From assembly GCA_015075745.1 (NCBI GenBank), contig JABTTW010000002.1:882453-946452 (forward strand): a stretch of 64,000 bases of DNA, in the 5' to 3' direction. Source of the stretch: Planctomycetia bacterium. GTDB lineage: Bacteria; Planctomycetota; Phycisphaerae; UBA1845; UTPLA1. Within the stretch, counting starts at the first letter, position 1. Each line of letters starts with the position of its first letter. Under the pieces are notes generated by a model. It had not been told where the DNA came from. It did no database searches and saw only the letters and a list, made by a program, of their open reading frames with translations. Positions 45,096 to 55,009 of this stretch are shown here, one piece after another. The position numbers were made by a program, and so were the translations under genes.

Positions 45096-45656
45096 ATGTT
45101 CGGCAGCGGATATGAATTCTGGATGTTGGCGATACTCGCTCCCGCTACGCTTCTGGCGAGCTGGAACGACTATCGCACGCATCGCGTGCCAAATCTGCTC
45201 AACGCGATCCTGGCCGCATCAGGAATCGCCGCACAAGGCTTCATCTGGGGCTGGTCAGGCGTCGGACAGGCGCTCGGCGGCATGGCCGTCGGATTCGGAC
45301 TGCTTTTCGGCCTCTGGCTCGTTCGCGGCATGGGCGCCGGCGACGTGAAGTTCATGGCCGCGATCGGCGCCTGGTTGGGCCCTGAGTTGACGCTCTACGC
45401 CGTCGCCGCCGGTGGAATCACAGGCGGGATTCTCGCGATGGGCATGATCATCGCCCGCGGAAAGTGGCGAGAAACAGGTACAAATTTCTCCGTGCTGCTG
45501 ACAAAGATGAGTTCGATGCGCACGGCATTGTCGGAGTTCGGTTCGGTCGGCAGCCTCGCCGGTCAGGCGGGTGTCATGCCGTATGCGATTCCATTAACGA
45601 TCGGGACCGGTTTGGCGGTACTGACGAAATACACTGGTTGGTGGGGGGTATTATGA
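45096..45656 (+). CDS. cpaA: Prepilin peptidase CpaA/TadV
   Basis: This 186-residue polytopic membrane protease cuts the leader from Flp and the minor pilins. The A24 aspartates are visible: Asp25 in WNDYRTHR and Asp83 in GMGAGDVKF (the GxGD motif). It lacks the N-methylase domain of PilD, as is usual in Tad systems. The ATG follows GACTTGTAA loosely. The stop overlaps the tadE start (ATGA). Confidence 0.93.
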   Translation: MFGSGYEFWMLAILAPATLLASWNDYRTHRVPNLLNAILAASGIAAQGFIWGWSGVGQALGGMAVGFGLLFGLWLVRGMGAGDVKFMAAIGAWLGPELTLYAVAAGGITGGILAMGMIIARGKWRETGTNFSVLLTKMSSMRTALSEFGSVGSLAGQAGVMPYAIPLTIGTGLAVLTKYTGWWGVL

Positions 45657-46093
45657 AAACGAAACGATTGAAATCATTACGGCGTGGTGCGGCTGTCGTC
45701 GAGACGGCGGTGGTGGCTCCCTTGATGCTCCTGGCGATGTTCGGGATTGTCGAGGTCGGCTACGCATTCATGGTGAAGCAAACCGTGACGCTGGCCTCAC
45801 GCGAAGGCTGCCGGGCAGCCGCCCTTCCGGGTGGAACGATGGCCGATGTCACGGCAGCCGTCGACGCCTCCATGGGCGCCGCCGACCTGACCGGCTACGC
45901 GACGACCAGCAACATCAGCTCGGTCGGCCCGACGGATACCGAGGTCTGGGTCGAAGTCAGCCTGCCCCTGAACCGCGCCGGCTTTACCGGCTCGATGCTC
46001 GGCGGCGGCTCCTTTGACATCACCTCGCGCACTTCGATGAGGCGTGAAGGCATTGAGAGTGATTCCTCCTCAGGCGGCGGCATCGAAGGCTGA
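45653..46093 (+). CDS. tadE: TadE-like minor pilin
   Basis: This 146-residue pseudopilin has an N-terminal charged stretch, then RRGAAVVETAVVAPLMLLAMFGIVEVGYAFMVKQ, the TadE/TadG-like hydrophobic segment with the conserved Glu. Its ATG overlaps the cpaA stop, so translation is coupled. TadE-type pseudopilins help initiate pilus assembly. Confidence 0.88.
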   Translation: MKTKRLKSLRRGAAVVETAVVAPLMLLAMFGIVEVGYAFMVKQTVTLASREGCRAAALPGGTMADVTAAVDASMGAADLTGYATTSNISSVGPTDTEVWVEVSLPLNRAGFTGSMLGGGSFDITSRTSMRREGIESDSSSGGGIEG

Positions 46094-46148
46094 TCAACGC
46101 GACATCGGTTGATCCTGTGACGGACCCTTGTAAGCGGAGCAGCAAGAT

Positions 46149-47060
46149 ATGAAACCCAAGACAATCATTCCCATGATCATCGGACTGGGTGTTGGCTTCT
46201 TCGCCATCAAGATGGGTCTGGACATGGTCCAGAAGGCCAAAGGCTCCCAGGGCGACGAAGCGGTCGTCCTGGTAAGTGCCAAGCAGATCGAGGTGGCGTC
46301 GAAGATCACCGATTCCATGCTCACCACGACGAAAGTCCCGTCGGGGCTCCTCCCACGGGGCGCCTTCACCGACCGCAAGGCACTCCAGGAGCGCGTCACC
46401 GCTATGACCGTCGCCCCGGGAGTTCCGATCACTGAGAGCATGCTCGCCCCCCCGGGCTCTGAGCCTGGATTGCGGGCAATCATTCCCCCGGGTCACCGGG
46501 CCGTCAGCGTAAGCGTGACGGAAGAATCGGCTGTCGCCGGCTTCCTGATGCCCGGCAGCCACGTGGACGTCTCCACGGCGTCGGATCGTGACAACACCAG
46601 CAAGTTGATTCTGTCGGACGTCGAAGTCGGCGCCGTCGGACAATCCATGAGCGAAGTCGGCTCCGACGGCAAGAGCACGCGAATCACCAAGTCGGTCACG
46701 CTCTTCCTCGAGCCGCACGAAGTTCAGATGCTCAACGCCAACACCGGCGGACGCACGAAAGTACGCCTCGCCCTGCGCGGCAACGAAAAGGACCCGGGCG
46801 AGTCGTTCTGGACGAAGTTCATGGAAAACGCGAGCAACATGCCGCTCCCCGCGCCGAAGCCCAGGGCAAGACCCAAAATGCGCCCGCAGCACGTCGTTGA
46901 AGTGGTTCACGGTGGCGCCGTCGAACGGCTCGTCTTTGACGACCGTGGATTGGTGCATCGCAGCGGCTCTAAAGGACTAGGAAACGACTTCGCAGCACCC
47001 GCCGCGAACAGTCATCACGCCGGGTCGGATGAACCGACTCAGCCGGAGGCTCATGAATGA
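46149..47060 (+). CDS. cpaB: Flp pilus assembly protein CpaB
   Basis: The 303-residue protein has one N-terminal membrane segment (IIGLGVGFFAIKMGLDMV) and two SAF/beta-clip-like parts: VSAKQIEVASKITDSMLTT and VSVTEESAVAGFLMPGSHVDV, the last typical of RcpC/CpaB. It sits in the periplasm and supports the secretin. The C-terminus is Pro/Arg-rich. Its stop overlaps the cpaC start by four bases. Confidence 0.9.
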   Translation: MKPKTIIPMIIGLGVGFFAIKMGLDMVQKAKGSQGDEAVVLVSAKQIEVASKITDSMLTTTKVPSGLLPRGAFTDRKALQERVTAMTVAPGVPITESMLAPPGSEPGLRAIIPPGHRAVSVSVTEESAVAGFLMPGSHVDVSTASDRDNTSKLILSDVEVGAVGQSMSEVGSDGKSTRITKSVTLFLEPHEVQMLNANTGGRTKVRLALRGNEKDPGESFWTKFMENASNMPLPAPKPRARPKMRPQHVVEVVHGGAVERLVFDDRGLVHRSGSKGLGNDFAAPAANSHHAGSDEPTQPEAHE

Positions 47061-48865
47061 ACTCTGTCACGGATGGACAACTTAAGTCGCTCGTTGCCGG
47101 CTCAGGGATGAGCATGGCTTCGTGCATTTCTCGACGCGTGAATCTCCGCTGTGGGCTCGGTCTGTTGAGCCTGCTCGCGGCCGCGGGGCCATCACCGGTC
47201 CTCGCCGATGCGCCCGAGTCGTCTGCCCGTCACGCAATGGCCAATCGCGCCATGACGTTGATGGACGCCTCGCCGCAAGTCATGGATTTGGCCGAGCAGG
47301 CCGAGCCCACTCGGGCCAATCAGCCCGCACGACTCGATTCAGAGCCCATCCTGCTCGCCAGCTCGATGCCCCCGGGGGACCCCGCCTCAAATGCGCCTCC
47401 CCCCAGGGAAGACGGCGATCTGATCGCGTCGATCGACGTCCAGTCCGCCCGAGCCCGGCCGATTACCGTCTCTCGCAACAGCTCTGCCGTCGTGGAGATG
47501 AAGGTGAAGTTCGATCGCGCGGAGATCGCCGACCCGAACGTCGCGGACATCTTCGTTGTTTCGCCGACCCGCGCCGTCGTTTCGGGACGCAATTTCGGCA
47601 GTACCCAGATGATCATCTGGTTCGGCGATCGACAGCGCGTGTTCAACGTCGTCGTGGAACATGACCTGTCCGTCCTGAACGATGCCATCTCAAAGGCATC
47701 GCCCTTGTCGCGCGTCACGCCGCGAAGCGTGAACGGAACGATCCTCCTTTCAGGAACGGTCCCCGACGCGCAGAGCGCCGAGCGAATCGCCGAACTGGCA
47801 TCCCTCTATCAGGGCGGAGAAGTTCGAAATCAGCTCAGCGTGGCCGGCGTGCAGCAGACCATGCTTCGCGTGGTCGTGGCCGAGGTCAACAAGGACGCCG
47901 TTCGCGCGCTGGGCTTCAATTGGGCGATCGGCGCTTCCGACTGGACCAGAGATTTCTTCCTCGCCAATAACGTCGCCCAGCTCAATCCGACGGTCTACTC
48001 GAGCAACGGCCTCGCCAACATTCTCGCCCCGAATCCCGCCGGACAGTTGACCTATTCCGTCGCGGCCGTGGGCAATACCGCCAATACGAATCTCACCTTC
48101 GGATTCCCGCGGGCGGAGTTCCAGGTCTTCATGAACGCCCTTCGCCAGAATTCGCTCTCGCGCGTGCTCGCCGAGCCGAATCTGGTGGCGATCAGCGGAC
48201 AGACCGCCTCCTTCCTCGCCGGCGGTGAGGTACCGATTCCAGTCACCCAGGGCGGCGCCGTCGCCGGCTCGATCACCATTGAATACAAGGAATTCGGCGT
48301 TCGGCTGGCCTTCACGCCGACCGTCATTTCCGGACAGATCATCCGCCTGCACGTCATGAGCGAAGTCAGTGACGCGGTGCCGGGCATGGCCATCGCCGGC
48401 GGGCTGCCGGTTTTCTCGTTCACGACGCGCCGCGTCGAATCGACGATTGAATGCGGTAACGGCCAGACCTTTGCGATCGCCGGACTGCTTAGCGAGCGCG
48501 TTCAGGCGGTAGCCGAGAAGATCCCCGGACTCGGCGACCTGCCGGTGCTCGGTTCACTCTTCAGCTCTGTGAACTATCAGAAGAACAACACCGAACTCGT
48601 CATGCTCGTGACCCCGCAGCTCGTCGAGCCGCTGGATCCGCAGCAGGTCACTCCGCCGCCGGGCGCCGAGATGGGTCATCCCGATGACTTCCAATTGTTC
48701 GCAATGGGCCAGTTGGAAGGCGATCCGAGGCCCGCTCCCGAAATCGTCGGAGTTCCCCGCGAGTCTGCCCCGGTCAACACACCGCCGGAAACATCCGGCT
48801 CCTGGCCGACAACACAGTTGACATTCCGCGGCCCCTGGGGACTGGCGGACTACGAAGAAAACTAA
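47057..48865 (+). CDS. cpaC: Tad secretin CpaC
   Basis: The 602-residue protein forms the outer-membrane pore through which Tad pili leave. It has a signal-like segment near residue 40-55, a long spacer, the pilus-formation N-domain (ITVSRNSSAVVEMKVKF, QMIIWFGDRQRVFNVVV), a BON-like module (INGTILLSGTVPDAQSAERI), and the secretin core ending GLLSERVQAVAEKIPGLGDLPVLGSLFS. The start ATG overlaps cpaB; an in-frame ATG at residue 18 may be the true start because it comes closer to the signal peptide. Confidence 0.93.
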   Translation: MNSVTDGQLKSLVAGSGMSMASCISRRVNLRCGLGLLSLLAAAGPSPVLADAPESSARHAMANRAMTLMDASPQVMDLAEQAEPTRANQPARLDSEPILLASSMPPGDPASNAPPPREDGDLIASIDVQSARARPITVSRNSSAVVEMKVKFDRAEIADPNVADIFVVSPTRAVVSGRNFGSTQMIIWFGDRQRVFNVVVEHDLSVLNDAISKASPLSRVTPRSVNGTILLSGTVPDAQSAERIAELASLYQGGEVRNQLSVAGVQQTMLRVVVAEVNKDAVRALGFNWAIGASDWTRDFFLANNVAQLNPTVYSSNGLANILAPNPAGQLTYSVAAVGNTANTNLTFGFPRAEFQVFMNALRQNSLSRVLAEPNLVAISGQTASFLAGGEVPIPVTQGGAVAGSITIEYKEFGVRLAFTPTVISGQIIRLHVMSEVSDAVPGMAIAGGLPVFSFTTRRVESTIECGNGQTFAIAGLLSERVQAVAEKIPGLGDLPVLGSLFSSVNYQKNNTELVMLVTPQLVEPLDPQQVTPPPGAEMGHPDDFQLFAMGQLEGDPRPAPEIVGVPRESAPVNTPPETSGSWPTTQLTFRGPWGLADYEEN

Positions 48866-49001
48866 GCTCGGCGCACTTCGCCGCGATCGCCGCCGGCCGA
48901 AACGAGAGGCTGCGGAAAGATAGAAAGAAGCAGTTCGGGTGTGAATCGATGCCGGAGCGCATGGGTTGCACGATCCCGGGAATTGACAGGAGGGTGAAGC
49001 A

Positions 49002-50924
49002 ATGCATCCAAACAGAAAGACCGCTCTGAAGATGGTCCGACGTGCGTCGGTCCTCACGCAGACCGTGATGTTCGGCAGCGCGGTAGGCGTCGGAATGGCC
49101 GCGCTCGCGGTCGACACCGGCCTCATGTATTCCTCGAAGGCCGAGTTGCAGAACGCCGCCGATGCCGCGGCACTGGCAGCCGCCTCTCAGCTTGGCTCGA
49201 CCACCGATGCACAGGCCATGGCCGGCGCCGAAGCAGCCGCGTTCAGCAGCCTCAACAAGGTCGCCGGCGACTACTCCGACCTCATGCAGTCGGACGTCGT
49301 CTTCGGGCATGCGGTGCTCAACGGGACGAAGTTCAACTTCAACGCCGGTGAACTGCCCTACGACGCCGTTCGCGTCACCTTGCGGCGAGATCAAACCGCC
49401 GCCGACGGACCCGTCTCGATGCTCTTCGGCAAGGCACTCGGCGTCGATGGCGCGAACCTGGAAGCCAGCGCCACTGCCATGCTCACGCCCCGCGACATCA
49501 GCATCGTCATAGACCTGTCGGGCTCGATGAACGACGACAGCGAGCTGAGGCACTACAAGGACTTCGCCTCGGAAACCAGCGGTACGCGACCCGGCGTAAA
49601 GGTCAATCTGGAAGATGTCTGGCTCGCCCTGCCCTGTCAAAAGGGAAATAACGGCGTGGGAAATGGCATCGATCCCGCTCCGCCGGGCAACCCCTCGAAC
49701 AACAACGATCAGCCGGGCACCGGACCGGGATCACCAAACAGCCAGGGTGGCAACACCAGTCCCGGCGCAAACCCATCTCAGGGCGGCGGCTGCGGCGGAC
49801 CGCGATGGGGATGGATGACCGGTTTCGGCAACACCATTAACGTCGGCTCATACACGCCCGTCGGCGATCCCGGGTTGTACTACATTCCGCGATATTCGAC
49901 GACCAGCCAGGCGGACATCGTTTCGAATCTCACCGAAGCGGGCTATTCCTCCGCCGAACGCACGGCGCTGTTGAGCGGCTCCAGTGACTCATCGTCCACG
50001 AACTACAAGAACCGCGTAAAGGTTCTTCTTGGGCTTGCAGGCTGGAAGAGCAAGAAGTCCGGAGGCAAGTACAATGGCGGCCCCGGCAACGGCAACGATA
50101 CGGTGGACAGCAACGAGCTGACTCAGCAAGTCAACTGGACCTTCGACGGAGGCAGTTGGGACGACTACTTCAACTACGTCATGTCCAGCTCCACGCAGAT
50201 GACCGCCACGGACTCGAACTTCCGCTATCGCTACGGCATCAAGACCGTGACGAATTACTTGCTCGAAAAGCGGGCCGACAAGGATGACTGTCCGGAGCTG
50301 CAGGACGCGCCCGAAATGCCGCTCAAGTCGGTCAAGGACGCCGTCCAGTCGATGATCGACATCATTGTCAGCATGGAGACCCAGGACCACGTGTCCCTCG
50401 AGACCTTTGCTCAGTACGGCTACCACGAAGTTGATCTCCCCGACGCGACCACCAGCTCGGAGCTCTATGCCGCACTGGCGGAGATTCCCGCGACCCTGAA
50501 TCAGCGGCAGGCCGGTCACTACACGTCGATCACCAACATCGGCGCCGGCATGCAGAAGGGAATTCAGGAACTGACCAGCTCTCGCGCCAGGTCGTCGGCC
50601 GCGAAGGTGATCATCCTTCTGACCGACGGTAAGCCCAACACCAACTCAAGTGGCGGTTCGGTCGGCAACGACGCCCCCGAAGCCGTCAACTGGGCGCTCG
50701 ATCAGGCCGACGAAGCCAAGGAATCCGGCATCACCGTCTACACCATCGGCGTCGGTGGCGACGTAAACGCGGACCTCTGTGAGCAGATGGCCTCAGAGCC
50801 CGAGTTCTACTTCTACGCGGACAGCAGCCCGGATCCTCAGACGGGTGCACCGATGTATGTGACCCAGCTTCAGGAAATCTTCAACACGCTGGGCACCAAG
50901 CGACCCGTTCGACTGATCCAGTAA
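49002..50924 (+). CDS. tadG: TadG-like vWA protein with large insertion
   Basis: The 640-residue protein has an N-terminal membrane anchor with a TadG-like Ala-rich region (LQNAADAAALAAASQL) and a von Willebrand A domain. The MIDAS is complete in parts: Asp171, Ser173 and Ser175 in DLSGSMN, TNIGAGMQ as the Thr loop, and LTDGKPN. Between the first and the later motifs lie about 250 extra residues, with a Gly/Asn/Pro-rich segment (about 222-265). ATG 49002 has GACAGGAGG upstream. It is 136 bases after cpaC and probably on the pilus. Confidence 0.88.
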   Translation: MHPNRKTALKMVRRASVLTQTVMFGSAVGVGMAALAVDTGLMYSSKAELQNAADAAALAAASQLGSTTDAQAMAGAEAAAFSSLNKVAGDYSDLMQSDVVFGHAVLNGTKFNFNAGELPYDAVRVTLRRDQTAADGPVSMLFGKALGVDGANLEASATAMLTPRDISIVIDLSGSMNDDSELRHYKDFASETSGTRPGVKVNLEDVWLALPCQKGNNGVGNGIDPAPPGNPSNNNDQPGTGPGSPNSQGGNTSPGANPSQGGGCGGPRWGWMTGFGNTINVGSYTPVGDPGLYYIPRYSTTSQADIVSNLTEAGYSSAERTALLSGSSDSSSTNYKNRVKVLLGLAGWKSKKSGGKYNGGPGNGNDTVDSNELTQQVNWTFDGGSWDDYFNYVMSSSTQMTATDSNFRYRYGIKTVTNYLLEKRADKDDCPELQDAPEMPLKSVKDAVQSMIDIIVSMETQDHVSLETFAQYGYHEVDLPDATTSSELYAALAEIPATLNQRQAGHYTSITNIGAGMQKGIQELTSSRARSSAAKVIILLTDGKPNTNSSGGSVGNDAPEAVNWALDQADEAKESGITVYTIGVGGDVNADLCEQMASEPEFYFYADSSPDPQTGAPMYVTQLQEIFNTLGTKRPVRLIQ

Positions 50925-51030
50925 CGACATGCTTTTCGGACGCCGCGGCCGGCCTTAATCATCCTCAAAATCCCAATCGGGTGAGGGTGAAGCGGTCGGT
51001 CGCGGTGGCCGATAAGGCAGAGGCGGCATC

Positions 51031-51062
51031 GCCCGGGAGCGCGGTAAACACCGCGCCCGGGC
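51031..51062 (+). promoter_or_regulatory. Strong hairpin before cpaE
   Basis: GCCCGGG-(AG)-CGCGGT pairs with ACCGCG-CCCGGGC across an AAAC tetraloop (13 bp, two-base bulge), 36 bases before the cpaE ATG. No T-run follows, so it is probably an RNA-stability or processing element separating tadG from the motor genes. Confidence 0.55.
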
Positions 51063-51098
51063 CTTCGCCCATTCTAGTTGGGAGGCGGCAAACGCGAC

Positions 51099-52358
51099 AT
51101 GGCCGGCACGGTTCGAGTCATCCTGTACACCACCAATGAATCGAGCCTTCCCGAATTGCGGCGGGCTCTGACCTCACTTCCGCAGATTCGACTCGTCGCG
51201 GAACTGGAAGAGCCGAGCATGTTTGCCCAGGCGGTGGCGCAGTTCCCCGCCGATCTTCTCGTGGCCGATCTCGATCCGAATCCGGCGCTGGTCATTGAGT
51301 GCCTCAAGCAGCTCAAGGACACGGCCCCCGAAATGCCCATTTTCGCCCTCAGCACTCAGTCCGACGGCGCAGTCGTCCTGTCCGCCATGCGCGCGGGAAT
51401 CCGCGAGTACCTGCTCAAGCCCTTGAACATCGAGGAGTTCGAGCAGGCAGTCGGACGGTGCGTAACCACCCAAACGCGCGTCCGCGAGCCGGGCAAGCTG
51501 ATCTCCGTCATGGGCAGTGCCGGCGGCGTCGGTTGCACCACCATCGCGACGAACCTGGCCGTGGAGCTCAACGAGCTCGTGGGCCCACAGCAGAAAGTCG
51601 CGATTGTCGATTTGGACTTCCGGTTTGGTCACGTCGCGACCCTGCTGGACGTGCATGGCCAGTTCACCGTCGCCGACCTCTGCAGCACTCCGGAAGAGCT
51701 GGACCCGCAAATGGTCCAGAAGGCCCTGGTCGAGCACAATAGCGGCGTGCTCGTCCTGCGGCGGCCTCATTCCTTCGCCCAGGCCGAGATGATTACCGCG
51801 GCGCACTGCGCCAACGTTCTCACGTCGCTTCAGGAAATGTGCGCCTATGTCGTCGTCGACGGGCCGACCCGGCACGATCCGGGCGGCAGAAGCGTCCTCG
51901 ACGCGGCCGACTACGCGTTCTTCGTGATTCAGCTTCTAGTGACCAGCGTCCGAAACGCCGATCGCGTCGTCCAGGAATTGGCCGTCCAGGGATTCAACAC
52001 CGATCGAATCGCATTCATCTGCAATCGCCTCGGCAGGGAATCGGCTCATCTCGAAGTGGATCAGGTCGAGACCATCCTGAATCGCAAGCTGTTCATGACG
52101 ATTGCGGACGACTGGAGATCGGTCAGCTCCAGCATCAACGTCGGCCAGCCTCTCAAGACCGAGTACGAACGCAGCAAGATCCGCCAGGACATCCATAGCC
52201 TGGCCCTCAAGATTCACGCTCCCGGCGAATATGCCGCCGAGGCCGCCAAACGGGGAGGCCTGCTCAGCAAGTTCTTCCGAAAGCAGCCCGCCAGCTCCTC
52301 AACATCCTCGGACGCGGTGGAGCCGGTAAAATCGCCACCGGTGGCAATTGGCGGCTGA
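51099..52358 (+). CDS. cpaE: Tad localisation ATPase CpaE/TadZ
   Basis: The 419-residue protein has an N-terminal receiver-like domain (VADLDPNP, YLLKPLN) and a MinD/ParA-type ATPase. The deviant Walker A reads SAGGVGCTT, lacking both the signature Lys and the usual Lys of GKT, as seen in some TadZ proteins. Other motifs are DLDFRFGH and VVDGPTRH. It places the Tad machine at a cell site. ATG 51099 is 15 bases after GGAGG, a long gap; a closer start is not obvious. Confidence 0.9.
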   Translation: MAGTVRVILYTTNESSLPELRRALTSLPQIRLVAELEEPSMFAQAVAQFPADLLVADLDPNPALVIECLKQLKDTAPEMPIFALSTQSDGAVVLSAMRAGIREYLLKPLNIEEFEQAVGRCVTTQTRVREPGKLISVMGSAGGVGCTTIATNLAVELNELVGPQQKVAIVDLDFRFGHVATLLDVHGQFTVADLCSTPEELDPQMVQKALVEHNSGVLVLRRPHSFAQAEMITAAHCANVLTSLQEMCAYVVVDGPTRHDPGGRSVLDAADYAFFVIQLLVTSVRNADRVVQELAVQGFNTDRIAFICNRLGRESAHLEVDQVETILNRKLFMTIADDWRSVSSSINVGQPLKTEYERSKIRQDIHSLALKIHAPGEYAAEAAKRGGLLSKFFRKQPASSSTSSDAVEPVKSPPVAIGG

Positions 52359-52507
52359 GCCTCCGATCCCGATAACTTCGAATCGTTCTTCGACACTTCC
52401 CAACCGATAGCCAAATGCGCATTGCCGCCTGACCGATGATGAGGGGGGCCAGGTGCGTTTACGCCGATTGAGCGAGCATCCACCGGTCCCTCCACGGGGA
52501 AGAATCC

Positions 52508-53953
52508 ATGTTCGGTAAGTCAAAAATCCCGACCTTGAAAATGCCCAAGGCGCCGGAGCCCCCTGCGGCTCAGGCGCCTGCGAACGCCGCTCCGGACCAT
52601 GCGCCCGCTGCGCCGACCCCGTCGCCGGCGACCAAGCCCGCTGCATTGAAAAACAACGATCGAAATGATGAATTCTACGATCTGAAATCGAAGATCCACC
52701 GCCAGCTCGTTGAGACGCTCGACCTCACCGCCCTCTCGAAGCGCACCGGTGACGATGTTCGCGACGAAGTGCGACAGGTCATCGTCGGACTCTGCGACCA
52801 GCAGGACGCCCTGCTGAATTACAACGAGCGGCAACGCCTTGTCAGCGAGATTCTCGATGAGACCTTCGGCCTCGGGCCGCTCGAAGCCCTGCTCAAGGAT
52901 CCGGCCATCAGCGATATTCTCATCAATGGGCCCAAGCAGGTCTACGTCGAACGCAAGGGACGATTGACCCTCACCGGCGTCAACTTCCGCGACAACTCCC
53001 ACTTGATGCACGTAATCGACAAGATCGTCTCCTCCATCGGCCGGCGCTGCGACGAAGTCTCGCCGATGGTCGACGCCCGATTGAAAGACGGCTCCCGCGT
53101 CAACGCGATCATCCCCCCGCTGGCAATCGACGGCCCGTCCATGTCGATCCGCCGCTTCGGTGCCGATCCGATCACCTGGGACGACTACGTCAAATTCAAT
53201 TCGGTGACGCCGCAGATGGTCTCGTTTCTCAAGGCATGCGTCATCGCCCACTTGAACATCATCGTGGCCGGCGGTACGGGTTCCGGAAAGACGACCCTGC
53301 TGAATAACCTGTCCACCTTCATTCCCGACACCGACCGCATCGTGACCATCGAGGATGCCGCCGAGCTTCGGCTTCGCCAGCCGCACGTGGTTCGGCTCGA
53401 ATCGCGGCCCGCGAACATCGAAGGCAAGGGGCGTATCTCCATCCGCGACCTGCTCATCAACTCGCTGCGTATGCGTCCCGATCGCATCGTCGTCGGTGAG
53501 TGCCGCGGCGCCGAAACCCTCGACATGCTTCAGGCCATGAACACCGGCCACGACGGTTCGCTCACCACGATCCATGCCAACAGCGTTCGCGACGCCGTCC
53601 AGCGCGTCGAGACCATGGTCATGATGGCCGGTTTCGACCTGCCCATTAAGGCCATTCGTCAGCAGTTCTCCAGCGCCGTCCATCTCGTCATTAACGCGGC
53701 GAGACTCACCGGCGGACCGCGAAAGATCATGTCCATCGCCGAAGTGCAGGGCATGGAAGGCGAGGCGGTCACCATGCAGGAGATCTTCAAATTTGAACAG
53801 GTCGGCGTCGATGCGGCCGGTCGGGCCCACGGCCGGTTTGTTGCGACCGGTCTGCGGCCGAGCTTCCTCGATCGCCTCAAGGCCGCCGGTGTCGCGCTCG
53901 ACCCGTCCATCTTCGAACGACAGGTGCTTTCGACCGACCCGGTGAATCAATAA
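52508..53953 (+). CDS. cpaF: Tad pilus assembly ATPase CpaF
   Basis: This 481-residue AAA+ secretion ATPase powers Tad pilus assembly. The Walker A is GGTGSGKTT (Lys261), followed by EDAAELRL (Asp box), GECRGAET (Walker B) and the [12 protein letters not shown]is box. The N-terminal 45 residues are Pro/Ala-rich and disordered. It lies 149 bases after cpaE and six bases before tadB. Confidence 0.96.
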   Translation: MFGKSKIPTLKMPKAPEPPAAQAPANAAPDHAPAAPTPSPATKPAALKNNDRNDEFYDLKSKIHRQLVETLDLTALSKRTGDDVRDEVRQVIVGLCDQQDALLNYNERQRLVSEILDETFGLGPLEALLKDPAISDILINGPKQVYVERKGRLTLTGVNFRDNSHLMHVIDKIVSSIGRRCDEVSPMVDARLKDGSRVNAIIPPLAIDGPSMSIRRFGADPITWDDYVKFNSVTPQMVSFLKACVIAHLNIIVAGGTGSGKTTLLNNLSTFIPDTDRIVTIEDAAELRLRQPHVVRLESRPANIEGKGRISIRDLLINSLRMRPDRIVVGECRGAETLDMLQAMNTGHDGSLTTIHANSVRDAVQRVETMVMMAGFDLPIKAIRQQFSSAVHLVINAARLTGGPRKIMSIAEVQGMEGEAVTMQEIFKFEQVGVDAAGRAHGRFVATGLRPSFLDRLKAAGVALDPSIFERQVLSTDPVNQ

Positions 53954-53959
53954 TACGAG

Positions 53960-54997
53960 GTGAAAAAATCGATCGTGGCGACGAACCTTTACATCCTGGC
54001 TGAAGACGCGAGCCTTTTCTCGCAGGCGTGGATCATCATCCTGCCCCTGTTCGGCTCGGTCATGCTGGCCTACGCCATCTTCAATCTGGTGAGCGACCTG
54101 CGCAAGGTCGAGTCCAAGAAGGTCCACAATCGCCTGCGCGAAAAGGACGGCCCCGACGGCGAAAACGACCGCGATCGCGCCGTCAAGGAATCGATCCTCC
54201 GCAGGCAGAATACCAACGACACAGCCTTCAGCGCCTTACTGGGAAAGCTCAGCTTCGCTTCGGCCCTTCAGAGAATGCTCGATCAGGCAAATGTTCAGAT
54301 CGGGGCGACTACGGTACTCATCAACCTGATCGGCGCGGCGGCGATTGGATATATCGCCTGCTACTTCCTCGCCTGCGGTCAGTGGACCTGCATCGGCGTC
54401 TCCGCGGCCGTCTTTATCACCCCGCTGATCGTCTTGCTGATCAAACAGAAGATGCGCATCAACAAATTCATGAATCAGCTCCCCGACGTCTTCGAGCTGA
54501 TGAGCCAGGCCCTGCGCGCCGGACACTCGCTGGCCAACTCGATCCAGGTCGTCAGCCAGCAGCTTCCCGACCCCGTCGGAACTGAGTTCGCCCGCGTCTT
54601 TCACGAGCAGAACCTCGGCATCAAAATCGAAGACGCCCTCAAGGACATGGCCGCGCGCGTCGGATTGATGGACGTGCGGTTCTTCGTGACCGCCGTGCTC
54701 ATTCAGCGACAAACCGGCGGCGACCTGGCCGAGGTCCTCGACAACATCAGCGACGTCATTCGCGACCGAATCAAGCTGTTCGGCTCCGTCAAGGCCCTCA
54801 CCGCGGAAGGCCGCCTCTCAGGATACGTCCTGCTCGCCCTGCCGGTCGTCGTCTTCCTCGTCGAGTTGGTCGTCAATCCAAACTACGCCGACGTCATGAT
54901 CACCGAGCCCATGGGCCAGTACGCCCTGATCGGCGCCGGCATCGGGCAGCTCTTCGGGTTGGCGATGATCCAGAAGATCGTAAACATCAAGGTGTAA
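53960..54997 (+). CDS. tadB: Tad inner-membrane platform protein TadB
   Basis: This 345-residue GspF-like protein is one of two platform proteins that couple the ATPase to the pilus base. It has an N-terminal membrane segment, a basic/acidic cytoplasmic region, FINKFMNQLPDVFELMSQALRAGHSL-type T2SF helices, FVTAVLIQRQTGGDLAEVL and two C-terminal helices. GTG 53960 lies six bases after the cpaF stop. Confidence 0.93.
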   Translation: MKKSIVATNLYILAEDASLFSQAWIIILPLFGSVMLAYAIFNLVSDLRKVESKKVHNRLREKDGPDGENDRDRAVKESILRRQNTNDTAFSALLGKLSFASALQRMLDQANVQIGATTVLINLIGAAAIGYIACYFLACGQWTCIGVSAAVFITPLIVLLIKQKMRINKFMNQLPDVFELMSQALRAGHSLANSIQVVSQQLPDPVGTEFARVFHEQNLGIKIEDALKDMAARVGLMDVRFFVTAVLIQRQTGGDLAEVLDNISDVIRDRIKLFGSVKALTAEGRLSGYVLLALPVVVFLVELVVNPNYADVMITEPMGQYALIGAGIGQLFGLAMIQKIVNIKV

Positions 54998-55009
54998 GAG
55001 GACCCGGCC

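Noticed and set aside
47030..47055. AGCCGGAGGCTCATG at the end of cpaB as another hairpin-repeat copy
   Set aside because: It lacks the GCACG and CTACCC flanks and lies in a coding frame, so chance is the simplest explanation.
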